Position numbers and translations under genes: made by a program
Shown: positions 38,011 to 52,320 of the stretch, one piece after another
How positions within the stretch are numbered: the first letter of the stretch is position 1
Layout: the number at the start of each line of letters is the position of its first letter
Notes under the pieces: generated by a model
What the model was told of the DNA's origin: nothing
Seen by the model: only the letters and a program-made list of their open reading frames with translations
The model's database searches: none
Assembly (NCBI GenBank): GCA_018398805.1
Contig: JAGFBZ010000258.1
Span: 1,178,001 to 1,242,000 of the forward strand
Direction: 5' to 3'
DNA from: Hirundichthys speculiger
Taxonomy: Eukaryota > Chordata > Actinopteri > Beloniformes > Exocoetidae
DNA: 64,000 bases

Positions 38011-38189
38011 ATGATCACATGACTTCAGATTGTACTAGTTAGGTTTCTTTAAGCACCTGTGGATCCCACAAGCATCAAACCTGCATTACAGGTTTAGGGA
38101 CACTCCGTGCAAACCTTCACGGCCATGTTTTTATGCATTTATTGTAAGAATAGCCTCTGGAATCATGTCTGTTCATTATTACTTGACAT

Positions 38190-38195
38190 AATAAA
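38190..38195 (+). terminator. poly(A) signal of copy 2
   Basis: AATAAA lies 180 bp after the stop codon. The matching site of copy 3 is at 53,536-53,541. Confidence 0.6.
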
Positions 38196-38983
38196 TTGTG
38201 AAAATTTCAATTCAAGTGAACTGTATGTATTTGAAAATGCTATAATTGAGCATTTTTAATTATTGAACATTATACGGATTGTGTAAAATCCCTATAATTG
38301 AGTTACTCTAAGTGATGCATAAAAGGAGATCAGATGCTGCAGGGATCAGATTTGGGTACAAAGCAGTTTTTTTGTTTTGTTTTTTTCCTTCTTTCTCTAG
38401 AGCCAGGATTTTGGTTTTTCTGATTAAGGTTAATTTCCCAGTTAAGCTTTTTGAATCTTTTTTATTTTTAATTGGAAAGAAAAAAGAAAAACCAAAGCTA
38501 TCCAGGCAGCATCGCATGTAGTGATAATATGGGTGTGTTCCTCACAAGATGGTTGTTCCACTCTGACAAGAAACCTGGAGCAGTAGTATAACACATTCCC
38601 TATTTAATTTCTCTATGGACGTATTTCACTAATCAGGAATGATCAGCTGTGCTTCTCTGTTGAATATGTCTGAATATTCTGAGCATGTTAACTGGAATGA
38701 CCAGTCAGATCACATTATGGACAGATACCAGTGTTACCTGTGGCAGCTGATGTCACTACATGTGTGAAATGCATCTTCTCAGATTGTTTATCAAAAATAA
38801 AAAAAATGCACTCACACATTTAAAAATATTCTTCCTATTATGTTCCTTTTAATCAAGGGCAGGATCTGGGGTTTGTATTTTTCTTGATATTACTATAAGG
38901 ATAATTGATCGGCATACTACTCTTTGTTGTTGAGTCAAACTCATGTAGACATGTTGTTATTTCTCTACAGACAAATATCAGTC

Positions 38984-41900
38984 ATGTCTGAGGCTGCTCC
39001 TCCGATTCTCACCGTCTGCCCCTCTCGGGCTCTGGTCGACGAGAAGTTCAGTGTGGTCGTGAAGAATCTGCCTCCAGGATGTCCAGTCACCATCCGCTCC
39101 CTCCACCGTTCTGAGGATGAGGACCACTGGGAGGCCTATGGGCACTACATCAGTGACCACAGTGGGACCGTGTCTGGTGGGTTCTGTTTACTTGGAAACT
39201 GAAGTCGCTTTCATACATGCTACAGATTGTTCTGTACATCTAAACAGAGGTGTCGGACGGATCCGTAATGTGGAGGAGGTGGTGGGGATGTGGGGTCTGG
39301 AAATGAACTGCACCAGAGTTCAACGACAGCCATACTGAGACCCCCTCTTCAGAGCCTTCTCGGTACGGCCATTTTGGTGCGCAGCAGTGCAGTTGTTGTG
39401 TTCACACTGACTCAAGTGGACCGGACTCATGGCCAAAACTCCTCTGGACCGACCTAAATGGGGACAGTGTGAAAATAAAAGAATCTTGTTTATGTCTTGA
39501 CCATAAGTCAGCTCCTGGGCCGCAGTGGTAGAGCAGGTGGCCCATGTACAGAGACTGTTGTGGAAAATTATCTGAAGAATAATCCAAGCAGAATGACAAA
39601 GATAACAATTGTGTTTACACTGTTTTTATTAAGTCAAGTCAGAAATAAAAAAAACACATGCGCATGGAGAGAGACCTCAAAGATTTCTCTCTGTTCTAGG
39701 CAGAGAGACACACATCTTATAAGTAACAGCACCAGAAGTCCATATATGGTCATGTTGTATTACTGATTGTCTTCTACATTCTTGTTAGTTTTGTATCTAA
39801 TATTTGACCTTGCAGCTGTCTGCAAGAACAGGGTGTTCTTTCAGTTTGCAAAGATACAATAGCACACGAACATAAGCTGATGTGCAGATGAGTATAAAAG
39901 GTTATATGAGGTCAGAAGAATACAAAAGATTATATGAGGTTAGCTGCATTGACGATATATGAACCTAAATTTCATTTACAATTACTCAACGTAGTGGTCG
40001 CGGGTTCGACTCCTGGCCCGTTCAACCCTTTGCGGCATGTCCTCCCCCTTCCTGTCCATCTTCACTGTCAATAAAGGCCACTAGGGCCTAAAAAAAAACA
40101 GTGAACATGACTCTGATGTTGACTCTGACCTTTCTGTCTCCTCATCATCCTACGATGGCTGCTTTATCCAGGTGAGCAGAGAGCTGCTCCCCTGGGCTGA
40201 CTGCTGTAGCTCCCTTTCTCTCTCCTTCTTAAGTCTGTCCCTTCTGCGCATGCTTAGTCAGAAAAAGGTAGAATGCTTGCTCCAGGTTGGGAGTGTCTGC
40301 CTCAAGAGGGGGAGTTTAAGTATCTCGGGGTCTTGTTCACGAGTAATGGCAGAAAGAGAGCAGATCGACAGACAGATTGGTTGAAGGGGAATTAATTGGA
40401 TAATGCATGAATTGTGGTGAACTGGCCTGAATTAGAATCTTCTGAATTTATAAATAATTGCATTGGATTGGTACTCAGCATCAGTATTGATGATCAGGAT
40501 TTATTTTCTTCTATTATTATTTCTTATTTTCGTTCTTTCTTTTTTTGTTCTTGCAGTTTCAGAAGATCTGAGTCTTGGAGGGACATACAGTGGAAAAGAG
40601 CCCATGGGTTTGTTGTGGAGCATGCGGCCTGTCCCAGGCAGTCGCACGGGCATCAGGTAAAACTTGGCTCATGGTATGAAGGAACACGTCCTGAAATATC
40701 TCAAGAAGTCAGTGTTCTTAGTGTGCCTGCCTTTGCCCTGCCAAGAAAAACAGATCAAAACATACAGTACTCAGTTGGTCAACAGACTGTGACTGTCTGA
40801 AAAGAAAAACTTGAAACACTTTGACTTATACTTGGACTTAATTGTTTCCTTCCAGAAAATGCAGAAAGCCCTCGAGCTGCACTTTAACTCGTATTATCAT
40901 TTTTAGTGGAAATCAAAATTTTAAAAGTTGTTGTTTTAAAATAAAAATGTAAACGTTGCCAAACCAACTGCAGTGGGGTGGGGGCTGGTTTAATGCAATG
41001 ACTCACGCAGGAACATCCAATAGCCACTATTCAAAACATTCAAGATGATTGCAGAACTGCTAACAACACCTCGGATCGACAAGTTTTTACTGCAAAAAGA
41101 AACTGACATCCCACTTTAACTGATATGGGACACTTTTGTGAGGAGGCATGGGAAAAGTCAAAATGCTAATAGAAGATCATAGGATAGGATTAGGAGGTGG
41201 ACTGTCAATTATATTGAATAAATAAAGAAAACTACTGATACTTCCCCGTAGATAAATACACTATATTGCCAAAATTATTTGCTCACCTGCCTTGACTTGC
41301 ATATGAGCTTTAGTTCATCCCATTCCTAATCAATATGACGTGGGTCCACCCTTTGCAGCTAAAACAACTTCAACTCTTCGGGAAGGCTGTCCACCAGGTT
41401 TAGGAGTGTGTTTATGGGGATTTTTGATCATTCTTCCAGAAGCACATTTGTGAGGTCAAACACTGATGTTGGACCAGAAGGTCTGGCTCTCAGTCTCTGC
41501 TCTAATTCATCCCAAAGGTGTTCTATCAGGTTGAGGTCAGGACTCTGTGCAGGCCAGTCAAGTTCATCCACACCAGACTCTGCCATCCATGTCTTTATGG
41601 ATCTTGCTTTGTGCACTGGTGCACAGTCATGTTGGAAGAGGAAGGGTCCAGCTCCAAACTGTTCCCACAAAGTTGGGTATGGAATTGTCCAAAATATCTT
41701 GGTCTGCTGAAGCATTCAGAGTTCCTTTCACTGGAACTAAGGGGCCAAGCCCAGCTCCTGAAAACACCCCCACACCATAATCCCCCCTGAACCAAACTTT
41801 ACACTTGGCACAATACAGTCAGACAAGTTCTCCTAGCAACTGCCAAAACCAAGCTCTTCCATCAGATTGTCAGATGGAGAAGCCTGATTCTTCTCTCCAG

Positions 41901-44900
41901 AGAACGTTCCTCCACTGCTCTAGACTCCAGTGGTGGCTGCTTTACACCACTGTATCTGATGCTTTGCTTTGCACTTAGTGATATATGGCTTGGATGCAGC
42001 TGCTCCAATATGGAAACCCATTCATGAAGCTCTCTGCACTGTTGTTGAGCTAATCTGAAGGCTGCATGAAGTTTAGAGGTCTGTAGTGATTGACTCTGCA
42101 GAAAGTTGGCGACCTCTTCCCACTATGTGCTTCAGCATCCACTGACTCCGCTCCATCAGTTTACATGTCCTAACACTTCATGGCTGAGTTGCTGTCGTTC
42201 CCAAACACTTTCATTTCCTTATAATACAGCTGACAGTTGACTGTGGAATATTTAGGAGCGAGGAAATTTCACGACTGGATTGGTTGCACAGGTGTCATCC
42301 TATCACAGTTCCACGGTGGAATTCACTGAGCTCCTGAGAGCGACCCATTCTTTCACAAATGCCTAGGTGCTTAATTTTATATGCCCGTGGCCATGGAAGT
42401 GATTGGAACACCTGATTCTTATAATTTGGATGGATGAGCAAATACTTTGGGCAATATAGTGTATGTCTGTGACACAAGTTCAACAGAATATTACTGCAGT
42501 TTCAGGCAGTATCTCTGTGTTTTACATGCTGGTATGCCGTGTTCTCTTCTCTGGTCAGGCTGAGGAGGGTAAATGTGTGCACCCCCGTGCTGGTGGACAT
42601 CTCAGTTTACAGTGGACACGAGGAGTTCAGAGATAAGACCCCGCTGGCTTCTGTACTCACAGAGAGGTGGTACATGGCTCCAGGCATCCAGAGGATCGAG
42701 ATCAACGACAAAGGAATACATGGGGCCCTGTTTATACCTCCCGGTACACCTGACACACCTTTTAAGAAAAAAGAAGAAAAAAATTAATAAAAAAACGATC
42801 CTTATTTTATTGGACTTTTGGTTAACTTCAGGGTTCCTTATATTAAAATATGTTGCCAAACCAGATTTAATCTTTTTTTTTTTTTTTTTAATGAATGTGA
42901 CCAATTGAGGAGGCCCTCTGTTTGTGAATTTGAAGCATCATGAGGCTTTCTAGTGCAGACATGAAAATGAAAATTGTGCTTTGCTGAGCGTGAGATATGA
43001 ACTTTTGTCTCAGAACAACGAGCATAATAGGTTGAAAGGGCAAAATAGCGGCCGAAGCTGACAAAACACTAGAGTGATTAAATTTGAATAGAGCGCATCA
43101 TTGGGCTTGTTATTTTGGTTATGTACGATAATTTCCCTCAAAATATGATCATTTTGAGTCTCTGGTACGATAATCCTACATTTCCCACCTGGCAACGCTG
43201 CTTCTAGTCCTGTATGTTGACCACAGTTGGGATTAAAGGTTCGGGTGGGCCACAGAGATCTTTCACATTTCAAATTGGGCCTTGGTGTTCTGAAATTTGG
43301 GAATGGCTGAGTTTAGGGTATCACGTGACTAGAGTTTATAACTTCACCTTCAGCCTTCTCAGCCCTCGCGTGAATATCATCCTCACACGTCCCTGACATG
43401 GATTCACCAATTACAGAGATATTAGAAAGAAGCTTGTGTTTCTTCTTTTATGTTACCGTTAACTTCACAAGCTTGATGCGAACTTCTAGCAAACGGGAGC
43501 TGTTTTTCACTGGAGCTTTGGCTAGCTCTGACAGTGATCAAAGCAAGCTGTAGTGAACAGCTATAACTTTGTTATACCGCAAAGTATGAAAACGATTGAA
43601 ACCATAACTCATCAAATTCAATCCACTAGTAAATGTAGGTAGGAAATGTGAATGTACGCTCGTCTGCCTTGTCCCTGGCATGGATATCACTAGGTCCTGC
43701 TTCTTGTCTCGCTTAGCAATGTAACCTCCGAGTACTCCAAGTACACATGAATAAAGAATGTCCGTATGACTGGAATAATGGAACAATTTGACCTGATTGG
43801 TTCTGGGCAGGATTTACTGACCGTCCAAGTATCATTTAAAGGGACAATTTCTGAAGTGCTCAGTTTGCTTATTAGGGCAATTATATGATGATGACATGTT
43901 TGTAGTATATAGAATAACACCATTTATATCAAGGTGTAGGGTGGAGTTTTTTTTAAAGTGACTAAAAACATTCCTTCTCTTCCTCCCATCAGGTCCAGGA
44001 CCGTTCCCTGGGATACTGGACCTTTGGGGAGGTGCAGGGGGGCTGCAAGAGTATCGTGCTGCTCTGGTGGCCTCTCATGGTTACATTTGTCTGGCGCTGG
44101 AATACGTCAAGGCTGTTAAAATGAAATCAGCAGATGTGGAATACACATTATTTAAGGTTTGCTCTGTTTACTCTCAAGTTCTTTTTTCATGAAAAGCACC
44201 ATTTTTTTTAGGTGGGGGGGTTCTGATATGATTTGGACTCTGCTGCTTCATTGCTTTACTATTAGGTGATCTCGCGTGCAATGTGATATTCCTCCAAGTA
44301 GGAAAAAAAAAGTTATTAACCAGAATAATTATTGAAACCTTTTATTTTCAGTTCAGCAGCATTTTATTTTGTGCCATCATGTCTAACATCAACTCTTTAT
44401 TTTTTCAGATCACGCAGATACAAATAGGCCTTTTTCAGTTATGTAATCTGTTATTTATTTCCTAATATCTACTTTTTGTACAGACGGCCTTTGATTTTCT
44501 TAAGGAGCATCCTAAAGTGATGGCAGACAGAATTGGGATAATCAGTCTCTGTCTTGGCTCACTTATCACCCTGCACTTGGCAGTTGAAAGTGCCAGTGTT
44601 AAGGTAAATCCTTTAAATGGCATACATGCAGGTGAATTTGTCTTTTATCTTAAAGGGGGGGGTAAGAGGATTCTTCATGATTTCTTTGTCAGACACAATG
44701 TCATCCAGAAATCCCTTACGCTGCCTAGAATTCGCTTCTACTTCTCTACGTATGCTCAGAAATTGCCTGTTTGAATGTTATAGTGGGGTTCCATCTTCAT
44801 TTCAAATTTGTGGGAAAGTTTATTTTTCACGTCCAGTTTGTAGATTATGGTCTACAGAACAATTTTGGTTTGAGTGTCAAGAAACCAGACTGAAGAAAAA

Positions 44901-47900
44901 TATATTTTTTCCCTGTTTCCAAAGTGGCCAAAATCAGAATTGTGTTTTTTTTAAATAATGTCATAATCTTCCCACAATTGCTGTGCAAAATATTTATTTT
45001 ATTGATAGATTATGTCAATACTGTGTGAGGAATCAACTGGAGTTCAAATATTTATGTTTTTAATATTTTGGTATCATTTATGTCACACAAATGAGAAAAT
45101 ACATTCATTTTTGAGGAACCATAGATAGACATGAGAGTAAAAACTCCAATCTTTTATTTTTGTTTTATTTAGTGGGAAGGCTAATGGGAAAGGTGTCTTA
45201 AAGGTGCGTCTTAATTGTTTATACTTAGTAGCTTGCTACAGTAGTTCATTATCAGATAGTTGTGCATCTGCATGAGCTGCATTAATTGCTTACATGTGAT
45301 ATCCGCATTCTGTAGGTAAGCAAATAAAATTAAACAAGCTAAGAAGTGTCCTAAAGTGTTTTATGAATGTGGATTGTAATGTGAGATAAGTGGCCTAAGC
45401 AATACCTCCCAATATGAACTAACATTAACCAAGTGTATGCTAGCACTAGCTAAGCCTACAGTATAGCAATTATACTGAGGAGCACATGGTGTTTTCATTA
45501 TGATTACCTAGTTTCTTCAAGCCATGCAGTGGTTTGAATATGTGAAGGTGTTCAGTTATTTCTTCCATTTTACCTATTTTGGTATAAGTGTTTTACTGTT
45601 GCGTGCAAATGTGCATGTGAATACTGCTGACTGATTTCTTGTATGTTGAGGCAAACTGTAAAATGTACAAATAGAAAAGTAATGATGCCTATATGTTTTA
45701 TCTTTCTCCATAATATGATTCTAACAGAAAAACTCCAACAAGCTGTTGATGGTTTCTCTAAATTAGTCATTTTTATGAGATGGCTGCAACAAGGAAATGG
45801 CACTTGTGCATTCTGTGCCAAAAGAAAACAGATGGAAATCTTGTTTGTCCTCTTGCAAATCCAGTTTCTAGTCCTAGAGAGGGAGCCTACACAGAAATCA
45901 CAGGCCTTGTAGGTCAGTTCAGAGCAATTGGCGCTGTAAGTTGCTAATAGATGCACAGTTTCCAGATGACAAGGATGTCTACAGTACTGCAGATGAACAC
46001 CACCACATTGTAGATGGTCCACCCTGGGGCGCCGAAAAGGGGGGGGTAAAGGATACGGATTATAGGGGCCCATGATTGAGGGGGGCCCAGAGAGGCCCCT
46101 AATGATGATCAAAAATAGCATCAACAAATTTCGCCGCTGTGTTGGGGGGCCCGGTAAAGATTCTTTTCATGGGGCCCAAAATCCCTAGCGGCGCCCCTGG
46201 GTCCACCAATGGATCAGTGCAACCATGAGGAGGCTGACACCTGTGTCTGAGTTTATCTTCTCCACTTCCTCAAAACATCATCACTTGGGATGGTGCATAC
46301 TGGAGATACAGATGTTGTTGTAGTGCTTCTGTGTGATTTCCATCACATACAAGCTCTGAATTTGGCTGCGGAAATCTGAATCTCCTCCAAAGCTGGAAAG
46401 CTAGAATGATCGCACTGAATAACCATCGCTGCAAACCTGGGCATGACAACATGCAAGGGCATGGCGCTCTCCCATGCATTCATTGGCTCAGACACCACAT
46501 CATCATTCAAATTCAAGGGTAAGCGATCCTGCTACAAGGTGTTGCACATAGTTCTATCCCTCAGGGAGGAATTTGCAACACTTGTCAACACTCCATATCA
46601 AGCATATCCAAGGCTGAAAGAGCAGCGTCCAACTTTATCTGTAGGGTGTATACCAATGACTCAAACGAGGGCAATAAAGTTGATCGTGTCCAAATGATGC
46701 CATTCTCACAGAAAACTAGGGACATGGAGAGAATTCCCTCAACTAGAGATGCTTTGAATCAACATCTGAACAGGAGCATCTTCCAAGCAAGTGTCTGAAC
46801 AGCAGTATCTGCATGAATTTAAGTATTGTGGTACTATGTCATTGTAATGAATTAATAAATGAATAACTAATTGAATCCTTTATTCCGTCATTCAGGTCCA
46901 TGATGCCCAAGTCCAACTGATCATGGGTGGCAGGAAGAGGATGGGGGGCTGCTTCCTGTAGCGATTCATCTCGTAATTATTAATAATTAATAAAAGGATG
47001 GGGCACCACCTCCTTTTTTTTAAGAAGGAAAAAAAAGAAAGGAGGAAAACTTTAAAATTTATCAATCTCTGATCTGAATGTAAGTTCTTTTCAGCTGAAG
47101 TGGCTGGTTTACATCAAACAGACTTCAAAATGATTTTAAGGACATTTATTGAGACACAGACACAGAACACAGTCAATTATAAGGCAGTCATATATATGTA
47201 TATACAAATATATGGTTATTGCATCAACATGAATTGTCCTGAGAGCTGGGTGGCACGCAAAGAGGAAGTTACGACAGAGAGTAAGAGGAAGGAAGAGAAT
47301 CAAAACAAACAAAATGTTAGGTCCTGACGGGAGCTCAAAGAACTCGTTATCAGGTACTGCGATGTGCCGATCAACTAACATAACAAATAAAAGTAAATAA
47401 AAGGGGGAAGTCTAGAACTAATTAACTGCTGAATAATGATAAGGCGGCACTCGGACGTGGGTCCGTAGCGCAATGTCTGACTAAGCCGGACACTAGAGAT
47501 GGCGTTACCAACCCACTAAGCGAGGCCTTATCGCACTTTGCAGTCGGGAGCGAGAGTTGTTGTCAGCTTGCGTCGGTGAAGAAACAGTTCACAGTGGAAG
47601 CTCCACAAGCTGTGTGGGGATCCGATCAGGCTGTAGAAAGTTCTGCCAGCAGAACCTTGGAGGTCTCGCGTTGTCCATGGCCCGATCGGATCCGGTATCC
47701 CGGATTCCGATCAGCTGGTCAGTGGAAAGGCTCTGTGCTCCGGGGCTTAGCCCTAGTCGTCGGAAATCAGCAGTTAAAGTTCGATGAAAAACTTTCTGAT
47801 TGAGGCCCATCAAAGGTTGACGTGAGCAAAAAACAAAACTTCAGGAAAACGTTGAATGAAGTTTAGTGCAAAAACAAATAGGGAAAAAATTCAAAACTTA

Positions 47901-50900
47901 AAAGGAGTTGTATAAACTAAACAAAAACAAAATGTTTAATGGCAGGGATCTAGAGTTGCAAAGTGGTAAAAGAGGTATCCAGCGATCCCGACAGCTCGCC
48001 GGATGCACAGAGAAATTAGGGATAAGAAACGTTCAAAATGATGCGAAAATCAAAAAGAAAATGGTGAACTCTGATAACAAAACAACTAAATATGAGACTG
48101 CTCTATCAAAAGTAAAACTGTGAGAGCTCTGTGTCCTAAACACGAAGGAGATGAGAACTAGGTTCTGGCTAACTGAGCGCAAACTCAAACAAAGAGAAAA
48201 GTAACAAGCAAAAATCACACAAAGAAAAGTAGCGTGGATGATGCGAACTCACACAGCAGAGCGGGAAAAAAGAAGCCAGGAAGAGGGAAAGAAGAGAACG
48301 CACAAAAGACCGTCCTGACCTTTTATCTGTTTGAATATTCACTATCTTTATGTAAATGGGAGGTCGGCCCACAGAGAGGCTGGCCACAGCAGCAGTTTGT
48401 CTACACTCAGCACGAGTTCGGAATCTTATGGAGACACTTTCAACATATGACCAGATTGCTTGATTCGATCATTTCAACTGCAGTTAGACAATAAAACTTA
48501 ACATTTAAAGTTTTAAAACATTGTAAGACACAAATAAGATCACATACAGGTTAATCAGCAATTTTTATCAACCATTACACACATTTTCAACTGCCATTGT
48601 CCGTTGGTATTCTTCTGGCCACATGAGGGAGGTGTTGCTCCATCCTCCTTTGGCTCCGGTGGTGTCTGTTTTTCTGGGATATGTCATGCCATGGCAGATG
48701 TATTGCCCTGTCCAGTCCATAAGGGCATTTAATGTCTGATCCTGTCTCCAGCTGCCATTTTGGGCTGAGTCATCCAAGAGTTATGTGGATGCTAAAAGGT
48801 TTTGGATTAAAGTTGTCATGGTTATCCCCCCCCCCCCCCCACCTTTTGGTCTCTCTAGAGAAGAGGTCACCTTTCTGAGAGGACCGTTACTCCTGGGCAG
48901 AATTAAAAAGGTCTCTGATGAGTGGATCTCTACTAGAGATGCGCGGTTGAACCACGCACCCGCGGGCGGAGCAGATAATCCGCATATCGGGCGGATGACT
49001 CGTCAAAAAATAATACTTTAATTAAATTCGGGCGGGTTGCGGTTGAAGCACTCAAATAATAATAACAAGAAAAAATATTTTACATATTATTAAAAGGATG
49101 GCGGGTCGGTTCGGTTTTGAAAATTGGTGAAAAAACGTTCCTGCAAATTGGATAGCGGGCGGATAGAGATTTTAAGAAGCGGTTACGGGTTAAAATATAC
49201 GTCATCCGCGCATCTCTAATCTCTACATTCCCATTTGGACCACTCTGCTCCTCACCAGGGATATATTACAGATGGATGTTAAGTGCACCTGTAAAACTCC
49301 TTGTATGCCAACCAGCACTCTGTGCAGTTGTATGAAAGCTAAGTTAAAGTGCACACATCTTTGCAAATGTAATTGTGAACACTAGGTTGTTGAGTCCAAG
49401 ATTCTTTAGAAGTTGTTTGATTTGATTTTACTTTCCAGAGCCAGTGGCACCCTACTGTGATACAGTTTTGTAACCATGTTTTAGCTGACGGGACGTATTA
49501 TTTGCAGTTTGTCTCATTTGGGTAAAAAGTCATATTATAAAATATTTAAACTAGAAAAGCACTCGGAGAGCACAGACCTCCGCCAAGTGTAAAAATTCCC
49601 CAAATATAGCGATTTACAGATTGCGATAAAATCTGCGTTCTGGATGAGATTCGGATCAGCCTTTGAAATTTGATAGAGGTTCCCATTGTCAATCCCTGAG
49701 TCAAATTTCATTAGGTTTGGGCAATAATTAACAGAGATATTGAGAAACAAAATTTTTGGCCCCATTGACTGCAATGTTATTGAAAATTTGAAAGTGATCC
49801 ATAATCCAGGATTTCTTCCGGATCACACCCAAAATGAAATCAGTTCTTCCTTTTCACATTTCTGACAACTCCTGGAAATTTTATCAAAATCCATCCATAA
49901 CTTTTTGAGTTATCTTGTAAAGAGACAGACAGACACAGATAAACACCAGCAAAAACATAACCTCCTTGGCAGAGGTAAACATCAATATTTGAATTCCTGT
50001 TGATTCCTCACACAGTATTTACATGATATTTTATATATATGTTAGAAATATTTATTACACTGCAATTGTGGGAAGATTAAGACATTGTTCATAAAAGGTA
50101 ATTCTGATTTTGGGCTTTTTGGAAATGGGGCAGAAAATATGTCTTTCTATAATCTGGTTTCTTGACACTCAAACCAAAAGACCATAATCTACAAATTGGA
50201 AGTGGAAAAATAAACTTGCATGAATTTGAAATGACTGAGTGTCTAGGCACCCCACTAATGATTGTGGCTCAGGATTTTGATGTTTTACTTTTTTTTTATT
50301 TTTCATAAAAAAACAGGATGACATTAATGCCCTAACAGTGGCAATAAGCTTTATTTTATTTTACATTTTGTAAGATGAGATTAACACTAAATATGTGTTA
50401 CAGACAAGTGCTGATGTTAAAAGTGTTTGCACAACAAATGTTATGGCACTTTAGTTCATATGGCAGCAGAACATTTAAATAAAAGTGCACTTTACACTAC
50501 TTTTGAATTCATTATTTGATTTTGCATATACAATGTGATTAATCAGGGAAATCATGTGATTGATCGCAATTAAATAATTTAATCGTTGCCCAGCCCTACT
50601 CTTAACCTGAAGTATTTGCACTTTGTTTTAAATGTGCAATATAAATGAAGCTGACTTGACCTGACAGATCATCTGATCAGTCTTGTCTGTCTCTTAATGT
50701 TACAACACACCGAACCACTGCTGAGTGTCAACAGTCCATCCATGTGAATCCTGCTTTAAATTTTCCTTTAACCTCTTTCTGCATTACTTTGTTGTCTCTC
50801 AGTAGTTTGCACTCCTGTAGTTATTTTCCTGTGTTTCAGCCTCGTTGCATCATTTGCATCAGCAACATCCACATTCATTCCACTGAGAAGACCATTGCTG

Positions 50901-52286
50901 GACTCCTGCAAGAGATAGCAAAGTAGGTGATGTGTCTAACAGAAATGCAAGTGGACTCATTCACTTTAATTATCTTTGAGTGATATAAACATTTACATTG
51001 TACGACAGGAAATATTTTAAGATTCGCGTAGATGAGAATAACCAGGTTATCTGGAGAGATATAGGTCTGGCACTTTTCAAGAAGCCATCATTGAAACTGA
51101 ATGTGAGTAGTGTGATTTTTTTTTTGTTTGTTTTGTTTTTTTCCTCTGTCATTTTTAAATAAAATACATTCAGAGTTTTAGTATCTCTGCATATTTTGAA
51201 AGGTGGGAAAAATAGACTGTCCAATGTTGCTGCTCAATGGTTGTGATGATCTGTACTGGCCCACAGTTGAAGGGGCTGCTGACGTGAGTTCACACACACA
51301 TACACACACACTGACTTTGTCCCTGTATTTGTGAGAAACCCTCTGGCCATCTTTAATTACAGTAGATTTAGCAACTTCTCAGACTGAATCTGTGATGGAT
51401 GTGTTTAATGACATAACCAGGATTCGAATCAGGATTCATGCTTTCATGAGTTTATAATCTGCTCTTTCAATGTAGTTTATTTGAAAACACCAGCGGGTTT
51501 GACTAACACAGGTGAAAAAAGTGTTGTCAAGGTGGTCATCCCAGTCAGGAAGTGCGTCTTCAGCCGCGGGAGCGCACAAAATCAGAAGACATAAAGCATC
51601 GATTTTAACCAAGTAAACACAAGAAAAACAGCCAAATGCATGTTATTAATTTTAATGAGCGGTGTTGCTTTGTCAGTGTGGTTTAGTAAAGTTACTTAAA
51701 GGTTCATGACTGAAGATAATCATCATGATGGTGTTGATGTCCAGCCTGGAAGCTTAGAAGCTTTGAAGCTCTGCATATTTGGAACATATTAAGTACTGTG
51801 CAGAAGTCTAGACACCCCCATTTCTTGTTTTATCAACATGTTTATGACATCCATATTTATTTTACAGTTTCTTTAGGACCCAAAGAGAAAATAAACTGAA
51901 TCCAAATGAAATGATGTGAACCATCTGCATGAGACAATCTCCATCAATTCAATCACCATTAAATCTGAGCCTGGTTCTGACAGAGCTCACACTAAATACT
52001 AACTTTTGGTTGTAGGGTCATTTTCTTCACAACATTTTGTGGTTTTCTTTTGTCTCCGTGTTATCTAGAGGTTGATGTGTTTCACAGTGTCTGATGAAGA
52101 TTTTTATATGGCCAATAATTAACCAACCGATTGATTAACTGGCCAACTAAAGACATTTGGACAGTACTGCACTATTCATTGCATCTGTGGAACAGTTTTT
52201 TGTGTCAAATGACATAGTGTCATTTGTTTTAACGTGAATCTGGAGTTGGAAAATTAGTCGTAATTTTTACATATATGTACATTGTG

Positions 52287-52320
<34 letters not shown>

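Larger units (their letters stand above)
27453..38789 (+). repeat. tandem duplication unit 2
   Basis: Starts inside the unit just after the N and runs to gcatcttctcagattgttt near 38,789. There it joins directly to the unit 3 start (atcaaaaataaaaaaaatgc). Confidence 0.85.

Noticed and set aside
47557..47813. Overlapping ORFs of about 75 codons on both strands
   Set aside because: A GC-rich patch within a probable LTR-like insertion keeps several frames open. No motif is visible.
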